The notes beneath the pieces were generated by a model. That model saw only the letters and a list, made by a program, of their open reading frames with translations. It ran no database searches and was not told the origin of the DNA. From Gemmataceae bacterium (lineage in GTDB: Bacteria > Planctomycetota > Planctomycetia > Gemmatales > Gemmataceae), in contig JANWYO010000088.1 of assembly GCA_025055215.1 (NCBI GenBank), forward strand, positions 1 through 35,587: a stretch of 35,587 bases of DNA. The letters run 5' to 3'. Made by a program: the position numbers and the translations under genes. Position 1 is the first letter of the stretch; every line of letters begins with the position of its first letter. Shown piece after piece: positions 24,235 to 30,910 of the stretch.

Positions 24235-24631
24235 GGCGAGGGGGGGCGTGACTCTGTGGAAACCCTAAGAGCAAGTGGGTTCCCCTGTGAGCGTTGATCT
24301 CCACCCAGGTGCCAAGCGGTACCTCGACCCCCTGAGCCTTCCATCCCCCGACCCCGGGTTTGATTGCGCTTATCTGATCCCTCCTGCTGGATTTACCCGA
24401 CATCCTGTGTCGGTGTGGCAAACCTGGGCGCCTCCGCATCCAACCGGTCCCATCCCCTGGCCCGCGCGTCTTGAGCTAGGCGGGTTGAGGGTGGGTTGCC
24501 GAGGCATTCCGCATCGAATCGTATCCTCCCGGCATGGATCCGTTGGGAGACTTCCATCCGACGCACGGAGGCAGACGTCAACCACGTGATGCCGTGCCCG
24601 CCCGTGGCGGGCGCCGCCGGAGTCGTGTCGC
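24235..24631 (+). other. Long structured leader or small RNA ahead of the DUF4912 gene
   Basis: A stretch of nearly 400 bases without a convincing gene follows the strong promoter. It contains hairpins: AGGTGCC/GGTACCT with loop AAGC at 24307-24324 (one G-U pair), CCGACA/TGTCGG at 24397-24413, and GCCCGCC/GGCGGGC with a 3-base loop at 24596-24612, just before the start codon region. I see no signature of tmRNA, RNase P RNA, SRP RNA or a riboswitch known to me. A frame of about 100 codons from a GTG at 24275 has no family resemblance and no good ribosome site. It is either a regulatory 5' leader or an independent RNA. Confidence 0.35.
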
Positions 24632-25720
24632 ATGACCACCGATGAATTACGGGCCTGCACCAAGAAGGTGTTGGCCGAAATGGCCCGAGATCAGAACATC
24701 CCCGGATGGCATGGGATGCGCAAGGAGGAGTTGATTGCTGCTTTATCCGGCAAGCCGGGAAAGAAAAAAGGGCCTCGGCCGAAGCCGCAGACAGGGGCGG
24801 CCCGCAACACCGGCAATGGGACCTCGGTCGAGGAACAGGTCGAACGCAGCAAGTTTGATGTCGGGGTTCCTACGAAAGACCTCTCGGCCAAACTTCCCAA
24901 GCATTTGCCGGCCGGTTACGGCAAGGACCGTATTGTTGTGATGGTCCGCGATCCGTACTGGCTGCACGCATATTGGGAGGTGACGCGTCAGGCGATCCAG
25001 CGGGCGGAAGCTGCTCTTGGTCAGGAGTGGCATGGTGCCAAGCCGATCCTCCGGTTGCTCGACGTCAGCAGCCAAGACACCACGAACACCGCGGAAGCTA
25101 TCGTACGCGACATCGAAATCCACGGCGGGTGCAACAATTGGTACATCGAGGTGCAGAACCCGCCGCGATCGTATCGGGTGGATATCGGCTATCTCTCGCG
25201 CTCGGGGAAGTTTTATGTGGTGGCCCGTTCCAATGTGGTGACCACGCCCCGGGCGGGCGTCAGCGACGTCATCGACGAAAACTGGGCCGACATTGACGCC
25301 CGCACTGCCGACCGGATTTACGCCATGTCGGCCGGCTTTGATCCCACGGCCAGCAGTCTCGAACTCAAGCAGCTGTTCGAAGAGCGGCTTCGGCGGCCGA
25401 TGGGCTCGCCGGCCGTCACCAGCTTCGGTTCCGGGGCCTGGGGGCACATGAAGCCGCGGAAATTCTGGTTCCAGCTTGATGCCGAATTGATCGTTTACGG
25501 GGCTACCGAGCCCGATGCCCGGGTGACGCTCCAAGGCGAGCCGGTCAAGCTGCGACCCGACGGCACGTTCACCATGCGATTCAGCCTTCCCGACAGCCGA
25601 CAAATCATCCCCGCGACGGCTGCGTCGGCAGACGGAGTCGAAGAGCGCACCATCGTGCTGGCGGTCGAGCGGAACACCAAACACTTGGAACCGCTGTTGC
25701 ATGACATGGTCAACGAATAA
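24632..25720 (+). CDS. DUF4912-domain protein with Rho-N/SAP-like N-terminus
   Basis: 362 residues. Residues 1-40 (MTTDELRACTKKVLAEMARD, GWHGMRKEELIAALSG) form a Rho N-terminal or SAP-like helical module of the kind that binds nucleic acid. A basic linker (KPGKKKGPRPKPQ) follows. Residues 90-230 are the DUF4912 domain: GKDRIVVMVRDPYWLHAYWEVT, IEIHGGCNNWYIEV and SYRVDIGYLSRSGKFYVVARSN. The C-terminal part (FWFQLDAELIVYGATEPDAR, LRPDGTFTMRFSLPD) is an immunoglobulin-like strand set usually found with it. Function is unknown; by architecture a cytoplasmic nucleic-acid-associated protein is likely. A single gene between a strong promoter and a textbook terminator suggests a well-expressed monocistronic unit. 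Confidence 0.85.
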   Translation: MTTDELRACTKKVLAEMARDQNIPGWHGMRKEELIAALSGKPGKKKGPRPKPQTGAARNTGNGTSVEEQVERSKFDVGVPTKDLSAKLPKHLPAGYGKDRIVVMVRDPYWLHAYWEVTRQAIQRAEAALGQEWHGAKPILRLLDVSSQDTTNTAEAIVRDIEIHGGCNNWYIEVQNPPRSYRVDIGYLSRSGKFYVVARSNVVTTPRAGVSDVIDENWADIDARTADRIYAMSAGFDPTASSLELKQLFEERLRRPMGSPAVTSFGSGAWGHMKPRKFWFQLDAELIVYGATEPDARVTLQGEPVKLRPDGTFTMRFSLPDSRQIIPATAASADGVEERTIVLAVERNTKHLEPLLHDMVNE

Positions 25721-25748
25721 GTGCCCCCCGCGCGCGACCTGAATGTCC

Positions 25749-25782
25749 CAGCCCACGGCAACGGTGCCGTGGGCTGTTTTTT
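25749..25782 (+). terminator. Intrinsic terminator of the DUF4912 gene
   Basis: Perfect 12-bp stem (CAGCCCACGGCA and TGCCGTGGGCTG), loop ACGG, followed by six T. It is the only classical Rho-independent terminator I found in the window. It lies inside the longest open frame of the next gene and so argues for that gene's later start. Confidence 0.92.
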
Positions 25783-25805
25783 CAGTTTTGAGCGGTCCGG
25801 ATCTC

Positions 25806-26864
25806 ATGCACCGTCGTCGTTGGCTGTCGCTTGAGCAGATGGTTGAGACTGCCGGGCAGCTGGCCGCCGCCGTCGATCCGGCGCCGGTGTCACCGGAGAC
25901 GCTACCGCCCCGCGAGGTCGCCTTGCACCGCTTTGGCCGACGGGCGATGGCCACTTGGTTCGAGGTCTTCCTTCCCTTCGGTTGGCCGGGAGCACTATCG
26001 CTGGCCGAGAAAGCCTTCGGGGAGTTGGAGCGCCTTGAAGACCAGCTGACGGTTTATCACGAAGCCAGCGAGATTAGCCGGATCAATCGACTGGCGGCGT
26101 CGAGACCGGTGGTGGTCGAAGAGCGGCTATTTGGCTTGTTGGAGCGCTGCGCGGCCTTGACGAGGGCCACGGCGGGTGCCTTTGACATCACGGCCCATGC
26201 GCTGGTCGTGGCCTGGGGCTTTCATCGCCGTCAAGGCCGGGTGCCGACCGATGCCGAGCGGCGTGAGGCGTTGGCGCGGGTGGGCATGGGTCATGTGGTG
26301 CTCGAGCCGGAGCGGCGGACGATTGCCATCCGCCGTCCCGGAGTGGCGATCAATCTGGGAAGCATCGGCAAGGGCTACGCGCTTGATCGCATGGCGGAGG
26401 TGTTGCGTCGCGAAGGGAATTTATCGCTGGCCCTGTTGCATGGCGGGCAAAGCAGCGTGTACGCTATGGGGAGCTCACCGGCGAGCAGTCGCGGTTGGGC
26501 CGTCGGCGTGCAACATCCGTGGGAGGCTGGCCGTCGATTGGCCGTGGTTTGGCTCCGAGACCAAGGTCTGGGCACCTCGGCAGCCACCTTCCAGCACCTG
26601 GAACACCAGGGAATGAAGCTCGGCCACGTCCTCGACCCGCGGACCGGCTGGCCGGCCGGGGGGCTGGCCAGCGCCAGCGTCGTGGCGCCGACGGCCGCCG
26701 AAGCGGATGCCTTGGCCACGGCGTTTTTCATCCTCGGCGTCGAAGGGGCACGGGCTTATTGTGCCGAGCATCCGGGCATTGGGGCGATCCTTCTTCCCGA
26801 GGGGGAAGGTGCTCGGCCCGTGGCCGTAGGCTTGAGACCCGACCAGTACGATTGGTGCCCCTGA
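25806..26864 (+). CDS. apbE: ApbE-like FAD:protein FMN transferase
   Basis: 352 residues. The ATG at 25806 is chosen because upstream in-frame starts would lie in or before the terminator. ApbE enzymes attach FMN from FAD to Thr of target proteins such as Nqr and Rnf subunits. Visible are the N-terminal RRAMATWFEVFLPF, LEDQLTVYHEASEISRIN, the FAD/Mg region INLGSIGKGYALDRM and the metal-site signature GHVLDPRTGWPAG. Two deviations occur: the usual D-x-GGN loop reads LLHGGQSS and the TSG loop reads GTSAATF. There is no lipoprotein signal or lipobox, so it is cytoplasmic or a non-classical member. No Nqr or Rnf genes are close. The DoxX gene follows after 44 bases. Confidence 0.85.
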   Translation: MHRRRWLSLEQMVETAGQLAAAVDPAPVSPETLPPREVALHRFGRRAMATWFEVFLPFGWPGALSLAEKAFGELERLEDQLTVYHEASEISRINRLAASRPVVVEERLFGLLERCAALTRATAGAFDITAHALVVAWGFHRRQGRVPTDAERREALARVGMGHVVLEPERRTIAIRRPGVAINLGSIGKGYALDRMAEVLRREGNLSLALLHGGQSSVYAMGSSPASSRGWAVGVQHPWEAGRRLAVVWLRDQGLGTSAATFQHLEHQGMKLGHVLDPRTGWPAGGLASASVVAPTAAEADALATAFFILGVEGARAYCAEHPGIGAILLPEGEGARPVAVGLRPDQYDWCP

Positions 26865-26908
26865 TTTCGTGTCCGAGTTCTATCCGCAGTGCCAACGCAC
26901 GATCATCC

Positions 26909-27979
26909 ATGAATGTCCTGACCCGCATCGCCTTGGTGGCGCTCCGCTTGGCCATCGGCTGGCACTTCTTCATCGAGGGGGCCGAGAAGTTGCATGCTCC
27001 AACGTGGAGCAGCGAAGGCTACCTGCGGGAGGCCGCCGGCCCGTTTGCCGAGGCGTTTCGCCAGCTCGCCGGGGATGGGGTGATCGAGCGGCTGACGCCC
27101 TTGCCGCTGCCGGAGGGAGCAGACCCGGCCAAGGTGACGTATGCCCAGCGGTTTCCGCCGGCGCTCGAGCGGGACTGGCAGCATTATTTCCGTCAGTTTG
27201 TGGAGCATTATCAACTGACCCCCGACCAACTCGCCTTGGCGGACGCCAAGTTGAAGCAAGCCAAGGATCAGGCCGTGCGCTGGATGCTGTCGGGTAAAAA
27301 AACGGTGAAGCGGCAAGCACCGAACTCCCCCGCCGTAGAGGTGGAACTGACGGTGCCGGAGCGGGTCCAGGAATACCGAGACAAGCTGCAACGTGCCTTA
27401 CAGATTCAGGACAGGGAATTGGCCACCTTCGGCCCGAGCGTCAATGCCAAGCTGCGGGAAGCGAAGGCGGAGGCAAATCGGCTGCGGGCCGAGCTGCGGC
27501 ACGATTTGAACGCCCAGACGGAGGAAATGAAAAAGCTGCTGGCGACCATCAAACTCACCGCCGAGCAACTGGCTAAGGGGCCGGTCCCAGAGCCGGCCCA
27601 ACCGGGTGTGTGGGAGTTGGATCGGCTGGGGTTGGTGGATTTCGTGACCCGCTGGGGGATATTCCTGGTCGGCTGCTGTTTGTTGTTGGGATTGCTGACG
27701 CGTACGGCCTGCCTGGTGGGGGCAGGCTTTCTGCTGCTGTTTTACTTGGCGATGCCGCCGTTCCCCGGTGTCCCGGAGAACTTGCGGGCCGAGGGACATT
27801 ATTTGTACGTCAACAAGAACCTGATCGAGATGCTGGCATTGCTGGCCCTGGCAACGACCCGGTCGGGTCGCTGGCTCGGTTTGGATGCCTGGCTGCAATT
27901 TCTGGCTCCGAGCCGGTGGCGGTCGCCAGCCGCGCGCCGAGCCGAGCAAGCGTCGGCCGAGCCGTTGCCGGTGGGCTGA
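26909..27979 (+). CDS. DoxX-family membrane protein with large coiled-coil insertion
   Basis: 356 residues, against about 130-150 for a plain four-helix DoxX protein. The first helix (LTRIALVALRLAIGWHFFIEG) ends in the family's FxxxGxxKL-like motif. Some 210 residues then intervene before WGIFLVGCCLLLGLLTR, TACLVGAGFLLLFYLAMPPF and LIEMLALLALATTR, which complete the four-helix core. The insert has two parts: a conserved-looking WQHYFRQFVEHYQLT block, then a charged helix (PERVQEYRDKLQRALQIQ, KLREAKAEANRLRAELRHDL) that should form a coiled coil outside the membrane. DoxX proteins are linked to quinones, thiols or redox defence; the role here is unknown. It is probably co-transcribed with apbE. 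Confidence 0.82.
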   Translation: MNVLTRIALVALRLAIGWHFFIEGAEKLHAPTWSSEGYLREAAGPFAEAFRQLAGDGVIERLTPLPLPEGADPAKVTYAQRFPPALERDWQHYFRQFVEHYQLTPDQLALADAKLKQAKDQAVRWMLSGKKTVKRQAPNSPAVEVELTVPERVQEYRDKLQRALQIQDRELATFGPSVNAKLREAKAEANRLRAELRHDLNAQTEEMKKLLATIKLTAEQLAKGPVPEPAQPGVWELDRLGLVDFVTRWGIFLVGCCLLLGLLTRTACLVGAGFLLLFYLAMPPFPGVPENLRAEGHYLYVNKNLIEMLALLALATTRSGRWLGLDAWLQFLAPSRWRSPAARRAEQASAEPLPVG

Positions 27980-28098
27980 TCGGCCCGATGCGGGGCCGCG
28001 TCGGCCGCCTGGGTCGCGTGGCACCGCTGTCTGGCCGCGGCCGGCGCCGCCAAGCGATTCCGACTTTCGCCCGAGGCAGGAAGGAAGGAAAGAGACTC

Positions 28099-29775
28099 AT
28101 GGCCATCGACGTGACTCCTGAGCAGCGGGAAATTGGCAAGGCGAATTTCCATCGGGTCGTCGGGGGACTGGCGCAAGCTGAGCCGACGCGGCGGGATTTC
28201 ATGAAAGGGATGCTGGCCGGGGCTGCCGCCCTCCCCATTGGGGCGGCGGCATACTTCGGCTACAACGCCGATCGCCTCGATGGTCGGCCGGTGCGCACGG
28301 CCTTGATCGGCGCCGGGGACGAGGGCGGCGTGCTGGTCGGGGAACACAACCCGAGGTACCTGGAAATCGTCGCGGTTTGCGACATTCGGCCGTCGAATCA
28401 GAAGCGCATCTTCAAGGGGGAAGGGAAAGGGCCACGCTGGGGGCTGGAGCACCATTATGGCCGCGACGCGGCCAAGAAGATCAAGCTCTACACGAACAGC
28501 TACAAAGAGATGCTTGAGGATGCGAGTATCGAGGCGGTCATCATCGCCTTGCCGTTGCACCTGCACGCCCCGGTGGCGATCGACTGCATGAAAGCGGGCA
28601 AGCACGTCTTGTGCGAGAAGCTGATGGCCTGGAACGTGAGCCAATGCAAGGAAATGATCCGCGTCGCCCGGCAGACGAACCGCGTGCTTTCGATCGGGCA
28701 TCAGCGACACTACAGCCTGCTGTACGCTCACGCCGTGGAGGTGCTGCGCTCGGGGGTGCTGGGCGACGTCAAACACATTCGCGCCCAGTGGCACCGAAAC
28801 AACACCTGGCCGCTGATGGTCAAGGACAAAGACGGCAGGGACACGGATCGGCCGGTCCGCGACGCCCACGGGCGGATCGTCTTGCGCGACAGCTGGTGCC
28901 CGCCGATTCCCCCGGAAGATCGCGAGGCCTTGGAAAAGCGCGTGGCGGAATTTGGCTACAAGAGCATCGAAGAACTGGTGCGTTGGCGGCTTTTCAACCG
29001 CACCGGCGGCGGGCTGATGGCCGAGTTGGGCAGCCATCAGCTCGACGCCTGTAGCATCTTCCTGGGCAAGGTGCGCCCCCTGGCTGTCTCCGGCATCGGC
29101 ACCCGCTCCTTCTACCGGGAGCAGTACCGGAACAAGGAGCGAGAGGTGGAAGACCATGTTTTCGTCACCTTCGAGTTCCCCGGGCCCAATTACCGTGACG
29201 ACTGCGACGATGTGGTCATCGTCACCTACTCCTCGATCAGCACTAATGCCTTTGAACCCTATGGCGAATGCGTCATGGGGACGCGCGGCACCATGATCGT
29301 GTCGATGGAGCAGGAAGTGATGCTCTGGCCGGAGCGGGGCGGCCCCACGGGCCGCTCCACCGCCGTCGGCGTCGCGGTGGCCAGCGGCAATCAGCCGGTC
29401 CTCGACACCTCCGCGAGCACTGGTCCAGGGGCCACGGCGGCCCAGAGCCTTGGCCAACAGGCCCTCGGCAGCGGCCCGGTGAGCCGGGGCTACCGCGAGG
29501 AGATGGAGGACTTCGCCTACTGTATCCGACTCTGGGATGACAAGCTGGGTTACGAGAAAGACTCCGCCGGAAACTACCGCCAACGCCTCCCCCGCTGCCA
29601 CGGTGAAGTCGCCCTCGCCGACGCCGTCGTTGCCCTGACCAGCAACCTGGCCATGCGCGGCACGAAGGCCAGCGGCCATCGGCCCCAGCGCATCGACTTC
29701 CAGCCGTCATGGTTTGATCCGGACAGCAACGACGTGCCCGACGCCGAGATGGTCCCGGAGCCGGTCACGGTGTGA
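28099..29775 (+). CDS. TAT-exported Gfo/Idh/MocA-family oxidoreductase
   Basis: 558 residues; AAGGAAGGAAAG precedes the ATG. The twin-arginine motif TRRDFMKG (about residues 32-39) is followed by a hydrophobic segment (MLAGAAALPIGAAAYFGY), so the folded enzyme should be exported. The NAD(P) Rossmann part begins VRTALIGAGDEGGVL with VAVCDIRP after it. The family EKP motif reads CEKLMAWN, Leu replacing Pro, while the Lys is kept. The catalytic-helix area GGGLMAELGSHQLDACSIFLG carries the conserved His. The C-terminal 150 residues are longer than in ordinary members, including a Gly/Ala/Ser-rich stretch (TSASTGPGATAAQSLGQQAL). Planctomycetes hold many such paralogues, probably for sugar or polysaccharide oxidation; the substrate is unknown. 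Confidence 0.9.
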   Translation: MAIDVTPEQREIGKANFHRVVGGLAQAEPTRRDFMKGMLAGAAALPIGAAAYFGYNADRLDGRPVRTALIGAGDEGGVLVGEHNPRYLEIVAVCDIRPSNQKRIFKGEGKGPRWGLEHHYGRDAAKKIKLYTNSYKEMLEDASIEAVIIALPLHLHAPVAIDCMKAGKHVLCEKLMAWNVSQCKEMIRVARQTNRVLSIGHQRHYSLLYAHAVEVLRSGVLGDVKHIRAQWHRNNTWPLMVKDKDGRDTDRPVRDAHGRIVLRDSWCPPIPPEDREALEKRVAEFGYKSIEELVRWRLFNRTGGGLMAELGSHQLDACSIFLGKVRPLAVSGIGTRSFYREQYRNKEREVEDHVFVTFEFPGPNYRDDCDDVVIVTYSSISTNAFEPYGECVMGTRGTMIVSMEQEVMLWPERGGPTGRSTAVGVAVASGNQPVLDTSASTGPGATAAQSLGQQALGSGPVSRGYREEMEDFAYCIRLWDDKLGYEKDSAGNYRQRLPRCHGEVALADAVVALTSNLAMRGTKASGHRPQRIDFQPSWFDPDSNDVPDAEMVPEPVTV

Positions 29776-29791
29776 GAGGTGGAAACAGAGC

Positions 29792-29824
29792 GGCCGCGAT
29801 TCCCCGCGAGAGGGAATCGCGGCC
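29792..29824. terminator. Hairpin between the oxidoreductase and Hsp20 genes
   Basis: Perfect 13-bp stem (GGCCGCGATTCCC and GGGAATCGCGGCC) with a 7-base loop, the same stem and loop sizes as the hairpin at 12724. It sits between converging genes and has no T tract. Confidence 0.5.
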
Positions 29825-29854
29825 TAGACAGCCCTTGCCGATGCAGCGTGTCGG

Positions 29855-30304
29855 TCAGCATTTCACCTCGATCCGCCGACCCACCGCTTCGGCCTTCCGC
29901 GGCAGCCGCACCTCCAGCACTCCATGCCGATAGGTGGCCTCCGCCTTGTCGAGGTCAATCTCCGGCGGCAGCGAGATCACTCGTTTCACATAGACCCGTT
30001 CGCTCTCGCCGGCTTCCTTCTCGCCCTTGGCTTCTTTGTGTTCCGCCTCGAGCGTCAGCCGGTCGCCGCTGACCTCGACCTTGACCTCCTCCGGCGCGAA
30101 CCCAGGCAACTCAGCCCGAACCAGAACCTCCTTTTCCCTCTCCTCCGTCGTCAACTCCCAGCGGTATGGCCACTCCTCGGTGGGGAATGGGGCCATCAGC
30201 CGCTGGAACAACGGCTCAAACTCAGACCGAAGCCAACGGAATGGTTCGTCGAATACCGAAAGGGGCCTCGTCGTTCTCCGAGTCCACGGTGTCAAGGCGA
30301 ACAT
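29855..30304 (-). CDS. Hsp20 / alpha-crystallin small heat-shock protein
   Basis: 149 residues. GGAGGG 7 bases upstream fixes the ATG at 30304. An ATP-independent holdase that keeps unfolded proteins soluble. The N-terminal arm is rich in Phe/Trp/Pro (DEPFRWLRSEFEPLFQRLM). The alpha-crystallin domain spans about 48-140, with VRAELPGFAPEEVKVEVSGD, LTLEAEHK, YVKRVISLPPEIDLDKAEA and the typical GVLEVRLPRK. The C-terminal IEVKC gives a shortened I-x-V/I-type oligomer motif. It is divergent from the Hsp70-like gene, with a shared 606-base region that may carry joint stress control. It converges on the oxidoreductase gene. Confidence 0.93.
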   Translation of the reverse strand: MFALTPWTRRTTRPLSVFDEPFRWLRSEFEPLFQRLMAPFPTEEWPYRWELTTEEREKEVLVRAELPGFAPEEVKVEVSGDRLTLEAEHKEAKGEKEAGESERVYVKRVISLPPEIDLDKAEATYRHGVLEVRLPRKAEAVGRRIEVKC

Positions 30305-30910
30305 GTCACACCCTCCTTTCGTCTGCAACCTTACCCTCAACCATCTGGAGGCAGGCTCACCCGGGGTCGTGACAGCGGCTCGCAGTACCTTTCTTCTCAC
30401 CTCCCGGGCCGGGCCGTCGCGGTCCGGAACCGATTCGGCCGGGTCCCCGGGGTCGGAGTCGAGCCACGGCTCCGGGCCCCGTCCCCGCAGGCCCTCCACT
30501 TTAGCTTTGCGTTCCCCCAAGAGGGGGATCAGCGGCTAGCGCCGCTCAGCGCCTTCGGGCCTGCTGCCCGCCTCCAGCCTGCCGAGGACGTTCCTGACGG
30601 GCCGTCCACGAGGGCCAAGCCTCCCGCCGCAGCGGGCCGGTCGGCCACGGCTCCCGGCTGCCCATCGCAGGGATCGGCTGCTACAGCAGCCGGGAGGTTT
30701 CCGGCTCGCCCGGAATCTCATCCCATAAATTAGAGTGTGGCGGGACGGCGGTGGATTCGCGGTTTTGTCGGGGGTTTCGCGGTTTCTCCGCGGCGCGGCG
30801 GCACCATTTACCATTTATCAGTTCGCGCCTCGACCTGCCCCCAGAAGCGGGAAACCGGTATAACATCTCCGCCGCGCTAGGCAACAATCCGGCCACACGG
30901 AAGCGGAACC
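30305..30910. promoter_or_regulatory. 606-base divergent region between hsp20 and the hsp70-like gene
   Basis: No gene is seen. It holds a direct repeat, TTCGCGGTTT at 30756-30765 and 30776-30785, start points exactly 20 bp apart, and a TATAAC box at 30859-30864 about 47 bases before the Hsp70 start without a clear -35. Small hairpins are CCCCC/GGGGG at 30514-30527, AGCGGC/GCCGCT around TAGC at 30531-30546, and CGGCTGC/GCAGCCG around TACA at 30675-30692. No CIRCE element (TTAGCACTC inverted repeat) and no E. coli-type sigma-32 site were found. Confidence 0.45.

Larger units (their letters stand above)
14990..24620. other. Lower-GC accessory island
   Basis: Base composition drops visibly. Sampled 60-base stretches at 15241 and 16021 hold 25 G+C each (42%), against 37 (62%) at 14041. 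The drop is strongest over the last two genes of the operon and weaker toward 22500. The segment carries a four-gene operon with no housekeeping homologue, an outer-membrane barrel gene and a broken phage tail gene. No integrase, transposase, tRNA or clear flanking direct repeat was found, so the transfer mechanism is unknown and the edges are approximate. Confidence 0.6.

Noticed and set aside
24275-24589. Small coding frame of about 104 codons in the leader
   Set aside because: GTG start without a ribosome site, Pro-rich composition and no recognisable family; more likely non-coding leader.
24235-24631. tmRNA, RNase P RNA, SRP RNA or 6S RNA in the leader
   Set aside because: None of their conserved core sequences is visible and no tag reading frame is found.
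27799-29679. Open frame of 626 codons on the minus strand
   Set aside because: It is antisense to the DoxX and oxidoreductase genes; His/Gly/Ala-rich with no family motif.
30305-30910. CIRCE or sigma-32 heat-shock element between the chaperone genes
   Set aside because: No TTAGCACTC-N9-GAGTGCTAA and no CTTGAA/CCCCAT pair could be found; TTAGAGTG at about 30730 has no inverted partner.
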